Assembly (NCBI GenBank): GCA_944321015.1
Contig: CALUJS010000025.1
Coordinates: 1 to 39,859 of the forward strand
Source of the DNA: an uncultured Phocaeicola sp.
Lineage (GTDB): Bacteria; Bacteroidota; Bacteroidia; Bacteroidales; Bacteroidaceae
Length of the DNA: 39,859 nucleotides
Reading direction: 5' to 3'
Shown here: piece by piece, positions 30,560 to 39,778 of the stretch
Position numbering within the stretch: the first letter of the stretch is position 1
Layout: every line of letters begins with the position of its first letter
Notes under the pieces: generated by a model
Databases searched by the model: none
Seen by the model: the letters and a program-made list of their open reading frames with translations, nothing else
What the model was told of the DNA's origin: nothing
Position numbers and translations under genes: made by a program

Positions 30560-31357
30560 TCACTCCGCGTCGACGATGGCCGTCACGGTGTATTCTATGC
30601 GGGTGCCGTCCTCGGCTGCCACGATGTAGGTTGCGGGTGTGGTGTAGTCGATGGCCGTGTTCGAGGCCGGATAGAGCTTGGTGGTCTCTTCGGGCGTGGT
30701 CGTCACGGTGGCTTTCAGCTTGGTGATGTCGGCACCGGGAGCCACGTGGAAGGTGATGTTCTGCCCCTCAATTTGTGGCTGTACGGTCACTGCGGCATTG
30801 GCCTTGTTGTAGTTGGCATCGAACACAAACGTGCTGATGGCGCCTTGGCTGCTCTCGGTGCCGTTGAGTTTCGTGCCGGTGACGATGAGTTCGAAGCGGC
30901 GCCCGCTTGCGTTCACGTTGATGACGGCGCTCACGGCCTGCGGGTTGCCGTTGCCGATGAGGCTCACGGTGCAGTTACCCAACCCGTTGATGCTCATGCT
31001 CTGGTCCGATTCGCTCACTATGGTGTAGCGGTCGGCATAGCGTCCGGCCTTCAGATGGGTCAGGGTCAGGTCGCCCCAGCTTTGGTCGTCGAATTTGATG
31101 CCCTTGATGGTCAGGTCCATGTACTCGTCTCCGTCGGCCGACCGGGCCACGGTGAATTGCTGTGGCACGAGATACGTGCCCAACTCCTTTTCGCTTTCGT
31201 CAGCTCCTATTTCGGTGACGGTGACATTCATCTCACTCTTGTATTCGCCGCTGAGGTCACGGTCAATCTGTATGTTGTTGTCGTCGTTGTTGCACGCCGT
31301 GAAGGCCATTGCGCCGATGAAAGCCGCGAAGGCGGCATGTTTGAATAGATGTTTCAT
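30560..31357 (-). CDS. Calycin-like surface lipoprotein of SusC/SusD operon
   Basis: A 265-residue lipoprotein (FTAC lipobox, Cys22, followed by NNDDN). Residues about 35-165 have the strand pattern of calycin-like domains: SGEYKSEMNVTVTEIG, MDLTIKGIKF, GRRFELIVTGTKL. The C-terminal 90 residues are a short beta-sandwich (ITFHVAPGADITKLKATV, ATYIVAAEDGTRIEYTVTAI) like those in other Sus-operon lipoproteins. It starts 38 bp after susD in the SusE/SusF position, so it probably binds ligand at the cell surface next to the SusCD pair. The ligand is unknown. Confidence 0.78.
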   Translation of the reverse strand: MKHLFKHAAFAAFIGAMAFTACNNDDNNIQIDRDLSGEYKSEMNVTVTEIGADESEKELGTYLVPQQFTVARSADGDEYMDLTIKGIKFDDQSWGDLTLTHLKAGRYADRYTIVSESDQSMSINGLGNCTVSLIGNGNPQAVSAVINVNASGRRFELIVTGTKLNGTESSQGAISTFVFDANYNKANAAVTVQPQIEGQNITFHVAPGADITKLKATVTTTPEETTKLYPASNTAIDYTTPATYIVAAEDGTRIEYTVTAIVDAE

Positions 31358-31395
31358 AAGTGGTCGTTATATGTTAGGTTCTTTGTGTGTTGATG

Positions 31396-33462
31396 TCATT
31401 CCACGGTGATGTTATCCGAATCCTGGAAGGTGACGGTTCCGTCGGCTCCGTTCTGGTCGCCCCAGCCCACGGTCTGCCCGAGCCACGGGTTGTTGTCCAG
31501 AATGGTTTTCGAGAGTCCGTTGATGTAGTAGTTGCCTCGCCAGCCTATGTTGGCCTGGTCTTTATTGGTATCCTGGTCGGCCGGATTCAAGGGGTCGCCA
31601 AACACGAAGTATTGGGTCCAGAAAGTGGCCAGTTCGGCCAGGTCTTCCTGGAACGTGGGCGAGTCGACATTGGCGCCCACGTTGGCTGCCTCGCGGATGG
31701 CCAGCAGCGGGTCTTCCTCGGTGGTTTCCGGGTAGAGGCTGGTCTTCACGTCAACGTACTTCGATGTGCGGTGCGTGCCGTTCAACTGTTCTACGCCCAA
31801 GGCGTTGCATGTGTTGATGTCGCTCAGTGGCAGCGTGGGGTCTTGTCCGCCGTCGTAGAGCAGCCAGCGCCACACGTCCCAGTAGCGTTTCCCCTCGAAG
31901 GCCAGCTCGATGCGGCGTTCGTAGAGGCAGGCTTCGATGGCCTGATTCTTGTCGCTGATGTTGCCCACGCCGTAGTTGTTGGCCGGGCTGATGCCCACGC
32001 GGGCACGGATAAGTCCGATGAGGCGCACGGCTTCATCCACATTGCCCGTGGCCGCATAGCATTCGGCCAGATTGAGCACCAGCTCGGCGGCACGATATTC
32101 GTTCAGATCGATGCCGCTGCGACCGAAACTCTCTTCGGGGTCGGCGGCGCGGTCGGTCATCTTGCAGACGAAAGCCGGGCTGGCCACGGTGTTGCTTTCG
32201 CTGCCCAATCGTTCGTAGACGTAGTTGCCCTCGTCGTTCGGTTCTTCCGATTTGCTTCCCCGCCAGGTATATGCCCAGATGGTGTCGCTCTCCACGCCCT
32301 TATACGGCCAGTCCATGCCCGAGAAGGTAAAGGTGCGATAGAAGCGAGGGTCGCGGTTAAGGAAGAAGGTGAGGCAACCGTTGGCTATCTTCACGTTGTC
32401 GGTCGGTCGCGAGCCGTCGGCCATAGGGAAGGCGTCGATGAGCTCGATGGGCACATTGTGGCCTCCACCGCCCCCTTGCGAGGTGAGTCGGCATCCGCTC
32501 TCCCATCCGTTCTGCTGTACGTCGCCGGTTGTCTCGGTGGTGCACAGGGTGAGCATAAGCGATTCCTTGTGGGCGGCAGCGGTGTTGTTGCTGGCGGCCA
32601 ACATCTCGGCCCATCCTTTAGCATCGGAGCAGGCACTCAGTAAGGCTTCGGCTCCGCCCAGTTCGTTTACAGCGGTCTGACTGGCGCGCAGAGCGTGTTG
32701 CCAACGTTCGTTCTGCGGATTGTTCCAATCGCGGTTGAACACCGGACTGGCGTAGAACAGCAACACGCGGCTTTTGTAGGCCAGTGCCGCACCACGGGTC
32801 AGTCGTCCGTAGTCGCTGGCACCCCATTCGTCGGGCAGCAGGTTGGCCGCTTCGTTCAGGTCGGTTATGATTTGTTCCACCACCTGAGTGGTTGTGGGTC
32901 GCGGCAGGTCGGTCTCCAGCACTTCGGCATTGATGACGGTGGTCACGATGGGAGTGGGGCCGTAGATGCGCAGCAAATCGAACATTTGGATGGCGCGCAG
33001 GAAGAGGGCCTGTCCTTTGGCATGGTTTATTACGTTTTGGTCGGCATTGGCTTCATCTACGTCGCGCAGCAGGATGTTGCAGTTACGGATACGGTTGTAG
33101 GCCGAAGCATCGGGCGAACCGCCGCTCTTCAGCTTCTTGCCGAAATAGTCGGGCATGAAGGCGCTGCTCAGGTCTTCGATGAGGCTGCGCGGGTTCGATT
33201 CGTCGGTTTTGTTGCTGATGCCCCAAGCTTCTTCCGACAGGTTGTCGTAGTTGCTCCACGCCCCCACAATGGTTTGGTTGGGCGATGTGTAGCCCCAATA
33301 GTATTGGTCGTACAAGTTGTTTACGTACCACACGACTTTGGTCTCGGAGTCCAGTTCGTCGTATGCGCCATAGTTTCTCATGTCAAGGAAAGAATCGCTG
33401 CACCCGGCGAGCGATGCGCCTATGGCAAGAATACCGGCATATAGTAGGTTTGTCTTTTTCAT
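31396..33462 (-). CDS. SusD/RagB family outer-membrane lipoprotein
   Basis: A 688-residue surface lipoprotein (LAGC lipobox, Cys21, then SDSFLDM). The TPR-rich SusD fold is marked by RIRNCNILLRDVDEA, AKGQALFLRAIQMFDLLRIYGPTPIV, GAALAYKSRVLLFYASPVFN, YRAAELVLNLAECYAATGNVDEA in pieces, and CLYERRIELAFEGKRYWDVWRW. The length is larger than classical SusD (about 550). It covers the SusC barrel as a lid that captures substrate. It begins 24 bp after susC. No glycoside hydrolase, sulfatase, peptidase or sensor gene accompanies it, so the substrate cannot be read from context. Confidence 0.94.
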   Translation of the reverse strand: MKKTNLLYAGILAIGASLAGCSDSFLDMRNYGAYDELDSETKVVWYVNNLYDQYYWGYTSPNQTIVGAWSNYDNLSEEAWGISNKTDESNPRSLIEDLSSAFMPDYFGKKLKSGGSPDASAYNRIRNCNILLRDVDEANADQNVINHAKGQALFLRAIQMFDLLRIYGPTPIVTTVINAEVLETDLPRPTTTQVVEQIITDLNEAANLLPDEWGASDYGRLTRGAALAYKSRVLLFYASPVFNRDWNNPQNERWQHALRASQTAVNELGGAEALLSACSDAKGWAEMLAASNNTAAAHKESLMLTLCTTETTGDVQQNGWESGCRLTSQGGGGGHNVPIELIDAFPMADGSRPTDNVKIANGCLTFFLNRDPRFYRTFTFSGMDWPYKGVESDTIWAYTWRGSKSEEPNDEGNYVYERLGSESNTVASPAFVCKMTDRAADPEESFGRSGIDLNEYRAAELVLNLAECYAATGNVDEAVRLIGLIRARVGISPANNYGVGNISDKNQAIEACLYERRIELAFEGKRYWDVWRWLLYDGGQDPTLPLSDINTCNALGVEQLNGTHRTSKYVDVKTSLYPETTEEDPLLAIREAANVGANVDSPTFQEDLAELATFWTQYFVFGDPLNPADQDTNKDQANIGWRGNYYINGLSKTILDNNPWLGQTVGWGDQNGADGTVTFQDSDNITVE

Positions 33463-33486
33463 GATAATCTTGTTTGCGTTAGTTAA

Positions 33487-36400
33487 TTAGAATGTGACAT
33501 TGACGCCCAGCGACCAAGTGCGCAGCGTAGGATAGTTCACTGCTCCGTCGTCGTACATGTTGCGGTAATGGTCGGGATAGGGGTTGTAGAAGTCCCACAG
33601 GTTGTTGCCCGTAAGGTTGAAGCGGACGGACTGCATCTTGAGCGGAGTAATCCATTTCTTGGGCAGGGTGTAGGCAATGGTCAGGTTGCGGATATAGCAA
33701 CGGAATGTATTGATGCTCCAGAAGTCGGAGTCGGCAATGACCGAACCGCCAATTTTGCGGTCTACACCCAAGTTGGGATATCGTCCCATCGGGTTGTTCA
33801 CCTCGTCGTACATGTCTCTCCAGAAAGAGTCCGGCGACCAAATCATGGAGCCGTTACCGGTTTTGATGTCTTCCCGGTCAATGAAGCGTACGCCGCCCCA
33901 TGAAGTTGCTATATTGGCACGTATGGAGATACCTTTCCAGCTGGCGCCCAGCTTGGTGGTGAAGCCATGGCTGTCGTTGCGCTTGTTCAGGCGGGCATAG
34001 TCTTGTTCCTTCGCGATGCGTCCGTTGGGACCGAGCTGCTTGCCGTTTTCCATTTCGCCGCCAAGGTCCTGATAGGCCAAAGAGCCGAGCACCATGTTCT
34101 TCTTTTCGGTGATACCGAGATATTGCGGTGTGGTGCCGGCTGCGGCCGCATTGGCCGAGAGATAAGCCCAGTAAGCATCGATGTCGGCTTGTGTGCGCAG
34201 GATGCCGTCACCCGTCGATGTGCCCTTCCACACCTTGAAACCCCAGGTGGGGAAGATGGTAGACATACCTTCAGCCTTTTCTGTGGACGACGGATATTGG
34301 TTGTCGCGCAATCCGGGAACCCATTCGCGTACACGGTCGTCATTCCAGCCAAAATCCACACCGACGTTGTAGCTGAAGTCGCCTATGCGGTCGCGCCAAC
34401 CCACGGATACTTCGACACCGTAGGTATCGATGCGCCCGAAATTCTCCTGCGCATACGAACCTCCGGCGTAGATTGGGATGCCGGGTTGCTGGCTCAGGCT
34501 GTTGTTCAGGATGTTGTCGTTCATGTCATAATACACGTCTATGGTTGTGCTTAAACGTCCGCCCAAAAAGTGCATGTCGAAACCGAGGTCAAATTTGTCC
34601 GTAGTATCCCATTTGATGTTGCGGTTGGGAGTGACACCGGGTTGCAGACCTGATCCGCGTTGACCGCCAAGCTCACCGAACTGGGCGCCTTGCTTGACGT
34701 CGAATACTTCCTTCCATTGCCAGTACTTGATGTTGTCGCGTCCGGTGCGCCCCCACGAGAAGCGCACCTTCAGGAACTCGAACCACGGCATGCGGTCCTT
34801 GAACCAGTTTTCTTCAGACATCACCCAGCCCGCAGAGAGGCCGGGGAAGAATCCCCAATAGTTCTCCGGAGCGAACTTCACGGAAGCATCCGTGCGGAAC
34901 AGGAACTGGAACAGGTATTTGTCGGCATAGCTGTAATTGATGCGGCCCAGATAGGACAACGAACCGGATTCGCCACGGCCCGTCACTGAGTTGTCGGTCA
35001 GATAATTGTAGAGCGACTTGTCGGCATTGCCCTTGTAGATGTCCTTCATGTCCATGGGCAGGTTCTCGTAGGTCATCTGCTTGCTGGTGTATTCCGATTC
35101 GTAGCGTTCGATGGAGAACATGGCGCCCACGGTGTGTTTGCCGAATGTGCGGTCATAGGTTACGTAGAGGTTCATCTGCTGGCTCTTGGAGATATTGTCC
35201 GTGTAGTACAGCTGTGTGTTCCAGGTAAAGTCTTTCATTTGGTAATTCTCTGCCGGAATGCGTGAAGCCAAGTGCTGATCGGCTTTGAACTGCTTGCTCA
35301 TGAAAGCCAGTTGGTAGGGGAAAGCTGCCTGCTCGCCGTTGTCGGTGGAGTGCGAGGTGGCATAGGTGGCGCGGATGCTCAGGCCCTTCACGTAGGGCAC
35401 GTTGTAGGTCAGCGAGATGTTGGCCGTCCAGTTGTTGCGTTCCTGATTGCTGTAAGAACCGTTCTCGCGCAGGGCGAAGTAGTTCCAGCTGCTGGCCGAA
35501 CTGCGGTTCCATTGCGGGTTGCGGTCGAAGCTGGTGTACGGGCCCATCCATACTTCTTCCATTTCGCCGCTTTCGTTTTCCATCTGCACGCTCCAGGGGA
35601 TGAAGTTCGGCATGTGGTGGAGCACGTTGTAGTCGGCTTTCTCAGAACTGTTGCCCATGCCATACATGTTGAAGCGTGCGCCTTTCGTATAGATGCTGTT
35701 TGATTCGCCTTCGTTACCCGACAGCGATGCCGACAGTTTCACATCGGTGGTCAGTTGGATGTCCACACCGGCACGGAAGGTGAAGCGTTTATAGTCTTGT
35801 CCGCCCAGGTTGGCGCCTTGGCTGAGGTAGCTGGCTCCGGCGTAGTAGGTGGCACGGTCGCTGCCGCCGCTCACATTCAGCGTGTGTGTCTGTTGGAAGG
35901 CGGCCTTCCAATTGGCCTTGTCCAGCCAGTCGTAATTGATATTGTCCAACTCGGCTATTTCGTCCTCGCTGAAGAGGGCGTTGGAGGAGGTGCGGTTTTG
36001 TCCGGAGCCAATCATGAAGGCGTTGTAGAAGCGTCCGTAGTCTGAGCCTTTCAGCACCTTGGAATGACTGATGGCATCGTTCACGGCAAACTTGCCGGAG
36101 TAGCTGATGCGAGGAACGCCGTCCTTGCCGCGTTTGGTCTTGATGAGGATGGCGCCGTTGGCTGCGCGCGAACCGTAGATGGCCGCACTAGCATCGCGCA
36201 GCACGGTGATGCTCTCCACTTCCGACGGGTCGAGCATGTTGAATTGTTCCATGCTGGGCGCGCCGCTTTCGGTCAGCTGGATAACATCGTCGATGATGAT
36301 AAGCGGATTGGCATTGCCGCCGTCCTTCGAAAGTCCGTTCATGGTGCGTGCCGAACGGATGTAGAGCTGGTTGTTCAGTCCGTCGCCCGGACGGCTGCTG

Positions 36401-36873
36401 GCCAAGTCGATGGTCAGACCGTTGATTTCGCCCTCCAAGGCTTCGGCTAAAGTCGACACGGGCAGGTCTTCAAGTTCTTCGGCCGAGATGGCGGTAATGG
36501 AGCCGGTGATGTTTTTTTGCTTCATTGTGCCGTAGCCCACCACAACCACTTCGTCCAGCGACTGCGTGTCTTCCAGGAGCACGATGCGCAGGTTGTCTCC
36601 TTCGGGGGTGATGGTTTGTCCCAGATAGCCGATGTAAGAAACGGTAATCTTTTTGCCTTCCGGAACGTTGATGGTAAACTTTCCGTCGAAATCGGTAATG
36701 CTGCCGATTTGTGTGTTTTGTACTTTCACGCTGGCGCCGATGATAGGTTCGCCGTTTTCGTCCAAAATCTGTCCGCTCACCTTGCGGTCTTGCGCGTTGG
36801 CGCAGACACAAAGAGCCATAGAGAACAACGCGATACCTACTTTCCTGCCAAGATTAGAACTTTTGTGCTTCAT
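33487..36873 (-). CDS. SusC/RagA family TonB-dependent outer-membrane transporter
   Basis: A 1128-residue TonB-dependent receptor. It has a signal peptide (cleavage near ANAQD, residue 28), then a carboxypeptidase-regulatory-like domain (KVSGQILDENGEPIIGASV, about 31-105). The SusC signature LDEVVVVGYGTMK leads into the plug (about 115-235, with ITVLRDASAAIYGSRAANG), followed by the 22-strand barrel ending in the terminal phenylalanine of LGVNVTF. With the SusD lid it imports oligomers into the periplasm using TonB energy. It is the first gene of susC-susD-lipoprotein. The promoter region contains a run of nine G, described separately. Confidence 0.96.
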   Translation of the reverse strand: MKHKSSNLGRKVGIALFSMALCVCANAQDRKVSGQILDENGEPIIGASVKVQNTQIGSITDFDGKFTINVPEGKKITVSYIGYLGQTITPEGDNLRIVLLEDTQSLDEVVVVGYGTMKQKNITGSITAISAEELEDLPVSTLAEALEGEINGLTIDLASSRPGDGLNNQLYIRSARTMNGLSKDGGNANPLIIIDDVIQLTESGAPSMEQFNMLDPSEVESITVLRDASAAIYGSRAANGAILIKTKRGKDGVPRISYSGKFAVNDAISHSKVLKGSDYGRFYNAFMIGSGQNRTSSNALFSEDEIAELDNINYDWLDKANWKAAFQQTHTLNVSGGSDRATYYAGASYLSQGANLGGQDYKRFTFRAGVDIQLTTDVKLSASLSGNEGESNSIYTKGARFNMYGMGNSSEKADYNVLHHMPNFIPWSVQMENESGEMEEVWMGPYTSFDRNPQWNRSSASSWNYFALRENGSYSNQERNNWTANISLTYNVPYVKGLSIRATYATSHSTDNGEQAAFPYQLAFMSKQFKADQHLASRIPAENYQMKDFTWNTQLYYTDNISKSQQMNLYVTYDRTFGKHTVGAMFSIERYESEYTSKQMTYENLPMDMKDIYKGNADKSLYNYLTDNSVTGRGESGSLSYLGRINYSYADKYLFQFLFRTDASVKFAPENYWGFFPGLSAGWVMSEENWFKDRMPWFEFLKVRFSWGRTGRDNIKYWQWKEVFDVKQGAQFGELGGQRGSGLQPGVTPNRNIKWDTTDKFDLGFDMHFLGGRLSTTIDVYYDMNDNILNNSLSQQPGIPIYAGGSYAQENFGRIDTYGVEVSVGWRDRIGDFSYNVGVDFGWNDDRVREWVPGLRDNQYPSSTEKAEGMSTIFPTWGFKVWKGTSTGDGILRTQADIDAYWAYLSANAAAAGTTPQYLGITEKKNMVLGSLAYQDLGGEMENGKQLGPNGRIAKEQDYARLNKRNDSHGFTTKLGASWKGISIRANIATSWGGVRFIDREDIKTGNGSMIWSPDSFWRDMYDEVNNPMGRYPNLGVDRKIGGSVIADSDFWSINTFRCYIRNLTIAYTLPKKWITPLKMQSVRFNLTGNNLWDFYNPYPDHYRNMYDDGAVNYPTLRTWSLGVNVTF

Positions 36874-36934
36874 GGGTGAAATAGGTTTAAAGTAAGTAAT
36901 TAAATCAGAGATAAGAAAATATTCTTAAGTGCAA

Positions 36935-36970
36935 CAAAAGTACGTTAAAAAGGAATGGGGGGGGGTAAAT
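36935..36970 (-). promoter_or_regulatory. susC promoter with nine-base G tract in spacer
   Basis: Read leftward: TTTA (36969-36966), a spacer of 23 bp containing nine C (36965-36957), then TACTTTTG (36942-36935), a perfect -7. Two exact promoters in this window use a 20-bp spacer, so the tract length would tune this one. Confidence 0.5.
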
Positions 36971-37062
36971 TCTATCCATTTTGGATGATAAGTGTTGCAC
37001 GCCTTGCTTTTCTTGCTTGTTTTTGATGAGGCGTTGGCTTGGAAGGCTTTAAATCAAGGCTT

Positions 37063-37178
37063 TTGAGCGGGCATATGGAGCGGCGCGAGCGGACATATGG
37101 ACGCTCACGAGCCTGTATATCCCCGCCCGCGAGCCGGGATATGGTCGCTTGCGGGCGGGAATATGGGGAGAAAAAAGT
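37063..37178. repeat. 22-bp periodic ATAT array, locus E (5 units)
   Basis: ATAT tetramers start at 37073, 37095, 37117, 37139 and 37161, exactly 22 bp apart. All 116 bp are identical to 30346-30461. It lies just beyond the terminator of the pepP/gamma-CA operon and upstream of the susC promoter. Confidence 0.88.
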
Positions 37179-37185
37179 AGAGAGG

Positions 37186-37199
37186 GAGGACTTCCTCCG
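37186..37199 (-). terminator. Intrinsic terminator of pepP/gamma-CA operon
   Basis: Read leftward: GGAGG, loop AAGT, CCTCC, then a short spacer and six T (37176-37171). The T-run is the edge of array E, the same arrangement as at locus D. Confidence 0.65.
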
Positions 37200-37211
37200 G
37201 ACAGTCGGTTG

Positions 37212-37730
37212 TCAGTTGTCCTTGTACCACGAGGCGTACATCAGGTAGCCGTCGGCTATCTTCTTGTTCAGCTCGCGCGACTGTTCGGGCGACACTTCCT
37301 TGACAAACTTGGCCGGGACGCCAGCCCAGAGCGTGTGGGGAGGAATCACCGTGCCCGTCAGTACCAGCGCGCCGGCCGCCACGATGGCGCCTTCGCCCAC
37401 CACGGCGTTGTCGAGCAGTGTGGCGCCCATGCCGATGAGGGCATAGTCGTCCACCCGCGCGCCGTGGATGGTCACGTTGTGGCCCACGGACACGTAATTG
37501 CCTATTTCGATGGTGGAGCGTTGGTAGAGCGTGTGCAGCACGCTGCCGTCTTGTATGTTCACGTTGTTGCCGATGCGGATGCTGTTGACATCGCCACGCA
37601 GCACGGCGTTGAACCAGATGCTGCAATGGTCGCCGATGACCACATCGCCTACCACCGTTGCGTTCTCCGACAGGTAGCAGTCTTCGCCTATCCGGGGCGT
37701 GAAGCCTCGTACGGATTTTATTAGTGCCAT
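37212..37730 (-). CDS. Gamma-carbonic anhydrase family protein
   Basis: A 172-residue left-handed beta-helix protein built of hexapeptide repeats (VVGDVVIGDHCSIW, SIRIGNNVNIQDGSV, TIEIGNYVSVGHNVTIHG). The zinc ligands of the gamma-class are present: His66 (SVLHT), His84 (VGHN) and His89 (TIHG). Many members of this YrdA/PaaY-like group have no proven carbonic anhydrase activity, so the enzyme function is uncertain. It starts 9 bp after pepP stops and is the second gene of that operon. Confidence 0.88.
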   Translation of the reverse strand: MALIKSVRGFTPRIGEDCYLSENATVVGDVVIGDHCSIWFNAVLRGDVNSIRIGNNVNIQDGSVLHTLYQRSTIEIGNYVSVGHNVTIHGARVDDYALIGMGATLLDNAVVGEGAIVAAGALVLTGTVIPPHTLWAGVPAKFVKEVSPEQSRELNKKIADGYLMYASWYKDN

Positions 37731-37739
37731 AACTTCTTT

Positions 37740-39527
37740 TTAATTGTCAATTGCTTTCGTTTTCTCTTTGAGCCATTCGCGGTGCGCGTCGTCGAGGTGC
37801 GGGGCCAGTTTGTCATACACCATGCGGTGGTAGGCGTTGAGCCATGCTGTCTCGGCGCTGTCCATCATGGAGCGGACGATGGGGCGCGTGTCGATGGGGC
37901 ACAGCGTCAGCGGCTCGAAGGCATAGAACTCGCCGAACTCGGTCGTGCGGAAGGGGACGACGAGCATGGTGTTTTCCGTGCGGATGCCGTAGCGTCCGGC
38001 GCGATAGATGCCCGGTTCGTTGGTCACCGTCATGCCCGGACGAAGCAGGGCCGGCATGTGGTTCATGCGGATTTGGTGAGGCCCTTCGTGCACGTTCAGA
38101 TAGGAGCCTACGCCGTGGCCCGTGCCGTGCAGGAAGTTCGTTCCCTCACGCCACATGTCGGCGCGTGCCAGCACGTCGAGCTGTGTGCCGCAGGTGCCTT
38201 GGGGGAAGCAGGCGCGTGCCAGGGCGATGTGTCCTTTGAGCACCAGCGTGTAGTCGCGTTTCTCGTCTTCGGTTGTCTCGCCCAGGGCGATGGTGCGGGT
38301 GATGTCGGTGGTCCCGTCCTGATATTGCGCGCCGCTGTCCAGCAGGAGCAGTCCTTCGGGAGCCAGCGGCACGTCGGTTTCGGGCGTGGCCTCGTAGTGG
38401 ACGATGGCCCCGTGCTCCTTATAGCCGGCTATGGTGTCGAAGCTGATGCCGCGGAACAGCGGTTGTTCGGCGCGCAGTTCGTAGAGTTTGCGGTCGATGC
38501 TCATCTCCGTCTCATGTCCTTGGGGGACAGCTTCCTCGAGCCATTTCAGGAATTTCACCATGGCAATGCCGTCGCGCAGCATGGCGGCGTGGAAACCGCG
38601 TATCTCCGCTTCGTTCTTCACGGCTTTCATGGCGGGCACGGGCGACGGCTGCAGCAGCACTTCGGCGCGTGTTTTCACAAACTGGTGAACGGCCGCGTTT
38701 GTCCGTGCCGGGTCGAGACTGAGGGTGACGTAAGGATAGTTGCGCAAATCCTCGCACAAGTCGCCGTAGTCTTCCACTTCGACGCCTTCGCCTGCAAGGT
38801 AGGCGCGCACGTCGGCCGACAGTTTTTCGGGGTGAATGTAGAGGATGGCTTCATGGCCGGTGATGAGGAGGTAGCTGACGAACACCGGGTTGCAGTGGAC
38901 GTCGTTGCCGCGCAGGTTGAGCGCCCAGGCGATGTCGTCCAACGTGGAGAGCAGGATGCCTTCGGCCCCTTGTGCGGTGATGGCCCGGCGGATGTCGTCC
39001 AGCTTCTGTCGGCAGGGGACGCCGGCGTATTCGAGCGGCTGCACGGTGACGGGCGTGCCGGGCAGGGGAGGGCGTCCGTCCCACAGTCCGGCTATGGGGT
39101 CGTAGTCCGTGCGCAGCCTCAGGCAGTAGTTGTGAAGCGTTTCTTCCAGCGCCTGTGTCTCGGCCAGTGTGTTGACCCATCCGTCGATGCCCACCACGGA
39201 GCCCGGCGACAGCTGCTCGCCCAGCCAGGCAGGGATGGAAGGCGTGTCGGGCAGGCGGTCTTTCATTAGCCGGATGCCGGTGCCTTCCAGCTGGTCGGCG
39301 GCTTGGAGGAAATAGCGTGAGTCGGTCCACAAAGCGGCATCGTCGAGTGTGACGACCAGCGTGCCCGCGCTGCCGGTGAATCCCGACATCCATTCGCGGG
39401 TTTTCCAATGGTCGGGGACATATTCGCCCGAATGCGGGTCGGTGCTGGGGATGATGAAAGCCGATAAGGATTGTGCCATCAGGCATTGGCGCAAACGCCC
39501 GATGCGTTCAGTAATTGTTTCTTTCAT
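37740..39527 (-). CDS. pepP: Xaa-Pro aminopeptidase (M24 family)
   Basis: A 595-residue metallopeptidase that removes N-terminal residues before proline. It has the long three-domain layout of the eukaryote-like aminopeptidase P: two creatinase-type N-terminal domains (starting FIIPSTDPHSGEYVPDHW) and a C-terminal pita-bread domain. Metal ligands are visible in LLLDSGAQYQDGTTDITRT (two Asp), GTGHGVGSYLNVHEGP (His), VTNEPGIY (Glu) and GIRTENTMLV (Glu). No signal peptide is seen, so it is cytoplasmic. It is followed by the gamma-CA gene, with a candidate -7 promoter element 30 bp before its start. Confidence 0.95.
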   Translation of the reverse strand: MKETITERIGRLRQCLMAQSLSAFIIPSTDPHSGEYVPDHWKTREWMSGFTGSAGTLVVTLDDAALWTDSRYFLQAADQLEGTGIRLMKDRLPDTPSIPAWLGEQLSPGSVVGIDGWVNTLAETQALEETLHNYCLRLRTDYDPIAGLWDGRPPLPGTPVTVQPLEYAGVPCRQKLDDIRRAITAQGAEGILLSTLDDIAWALNLRGNDVHCNPVFVSYLLITGHEAILYIHPEKLSADVRAYLAGEGVEVEDYGDLCEDLRNYPYVTLSLDPARTNAAVHQFVKTRAEVLLQPSPVPAMKAVKNEAEIRGFHAAMLRDGIAMVKFLKWLEEAVPQGHETEMSIDRKLYELRAEQPLFRGISFDTIAGYKEHGAIVHYEATPETDVPLAPEGLLLLDSGAQYQDGTTDITRTIALGETTEDEKRDYTLVLKGHIALARACFPQGTCGTQLDVLARADMWREGTNFLHGTGHGVGSYLNVHEGPHQIRMNHMPALLRPGMTVTNEPGIYRAGRYGIRTENTMLVVPFRTTEFGEFYAFEPLTLCPIDTRPIVRSMMDSAETAWLNAYHRMVYDKLAPHLDDAHREWLKEKTKAIDN

Positions 39528-39556
39528 GTGAAGGTTTGATTATGGTTTCAATTCCA

Positions 39557-39564
39557 CAAAGTTA
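39557..39564 (-). promoter_or_regulatory. -7 element for pepP
   Basis: Read leftward this is TAACTTTG, matching TAnnTTTG, about 30 bp before the pepP ATG. An ATTG (39586-39583) lies 18 bp upstream as a weak -33. Confidence 0.6.
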
Positions 39565-39747
39565 CGAATTCCGTGCAGATGGCAATGCAGGCGCGACGCT
39601 TATTTTGCTATTGGGGTTTGGGCTGAGGCTACACAGGAAAGGACGGCTAATCCTGAATGGCCGGCCTGTAAAGTTTGATTTTCTACTGCTCCCTGATTTT
39701 CGGACTGACCCAGAAGTACGCTTTTAGTACGCTCCGATAAAACAAAC

Positions 39748-39777
39748 AAGGCTGACAATCAGTCGATTATCAGCCTT
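39748..39777 (-). terminator. Terminator of the gene entering from the right
   Basis: AAGGCTGACAATC (39748-39760) pairs with GATTATCAGCCTT (39765-39777) around a 4-nt loop; one position is A-C on one strand and G-U on the other. Read leftward it is followed by TTGTTTGTTTTA. Just left of it AGTACGCT is repeated at 39715-39722 and 39726-39733. Confidence 0.7.
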
Positions 39778-39778
39778 T

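Larger units (their letters stand above)
36874..37211. other. Intergenic region between susC and gamma-CA gene
   Basis: This 338-bp gap holds the susC promoter with a nine-G tract (36935-36965), array E (37063-37178) and a terminator hairpin (37186-37199). I see no gene in it. Confidence 0.7.

Noticed and set aside
39515..39727. Rightward 70-codon frame right of pepP
   Set aside because: Overlaps the pepP start and its promoter; no start signal or recognisable sequence.
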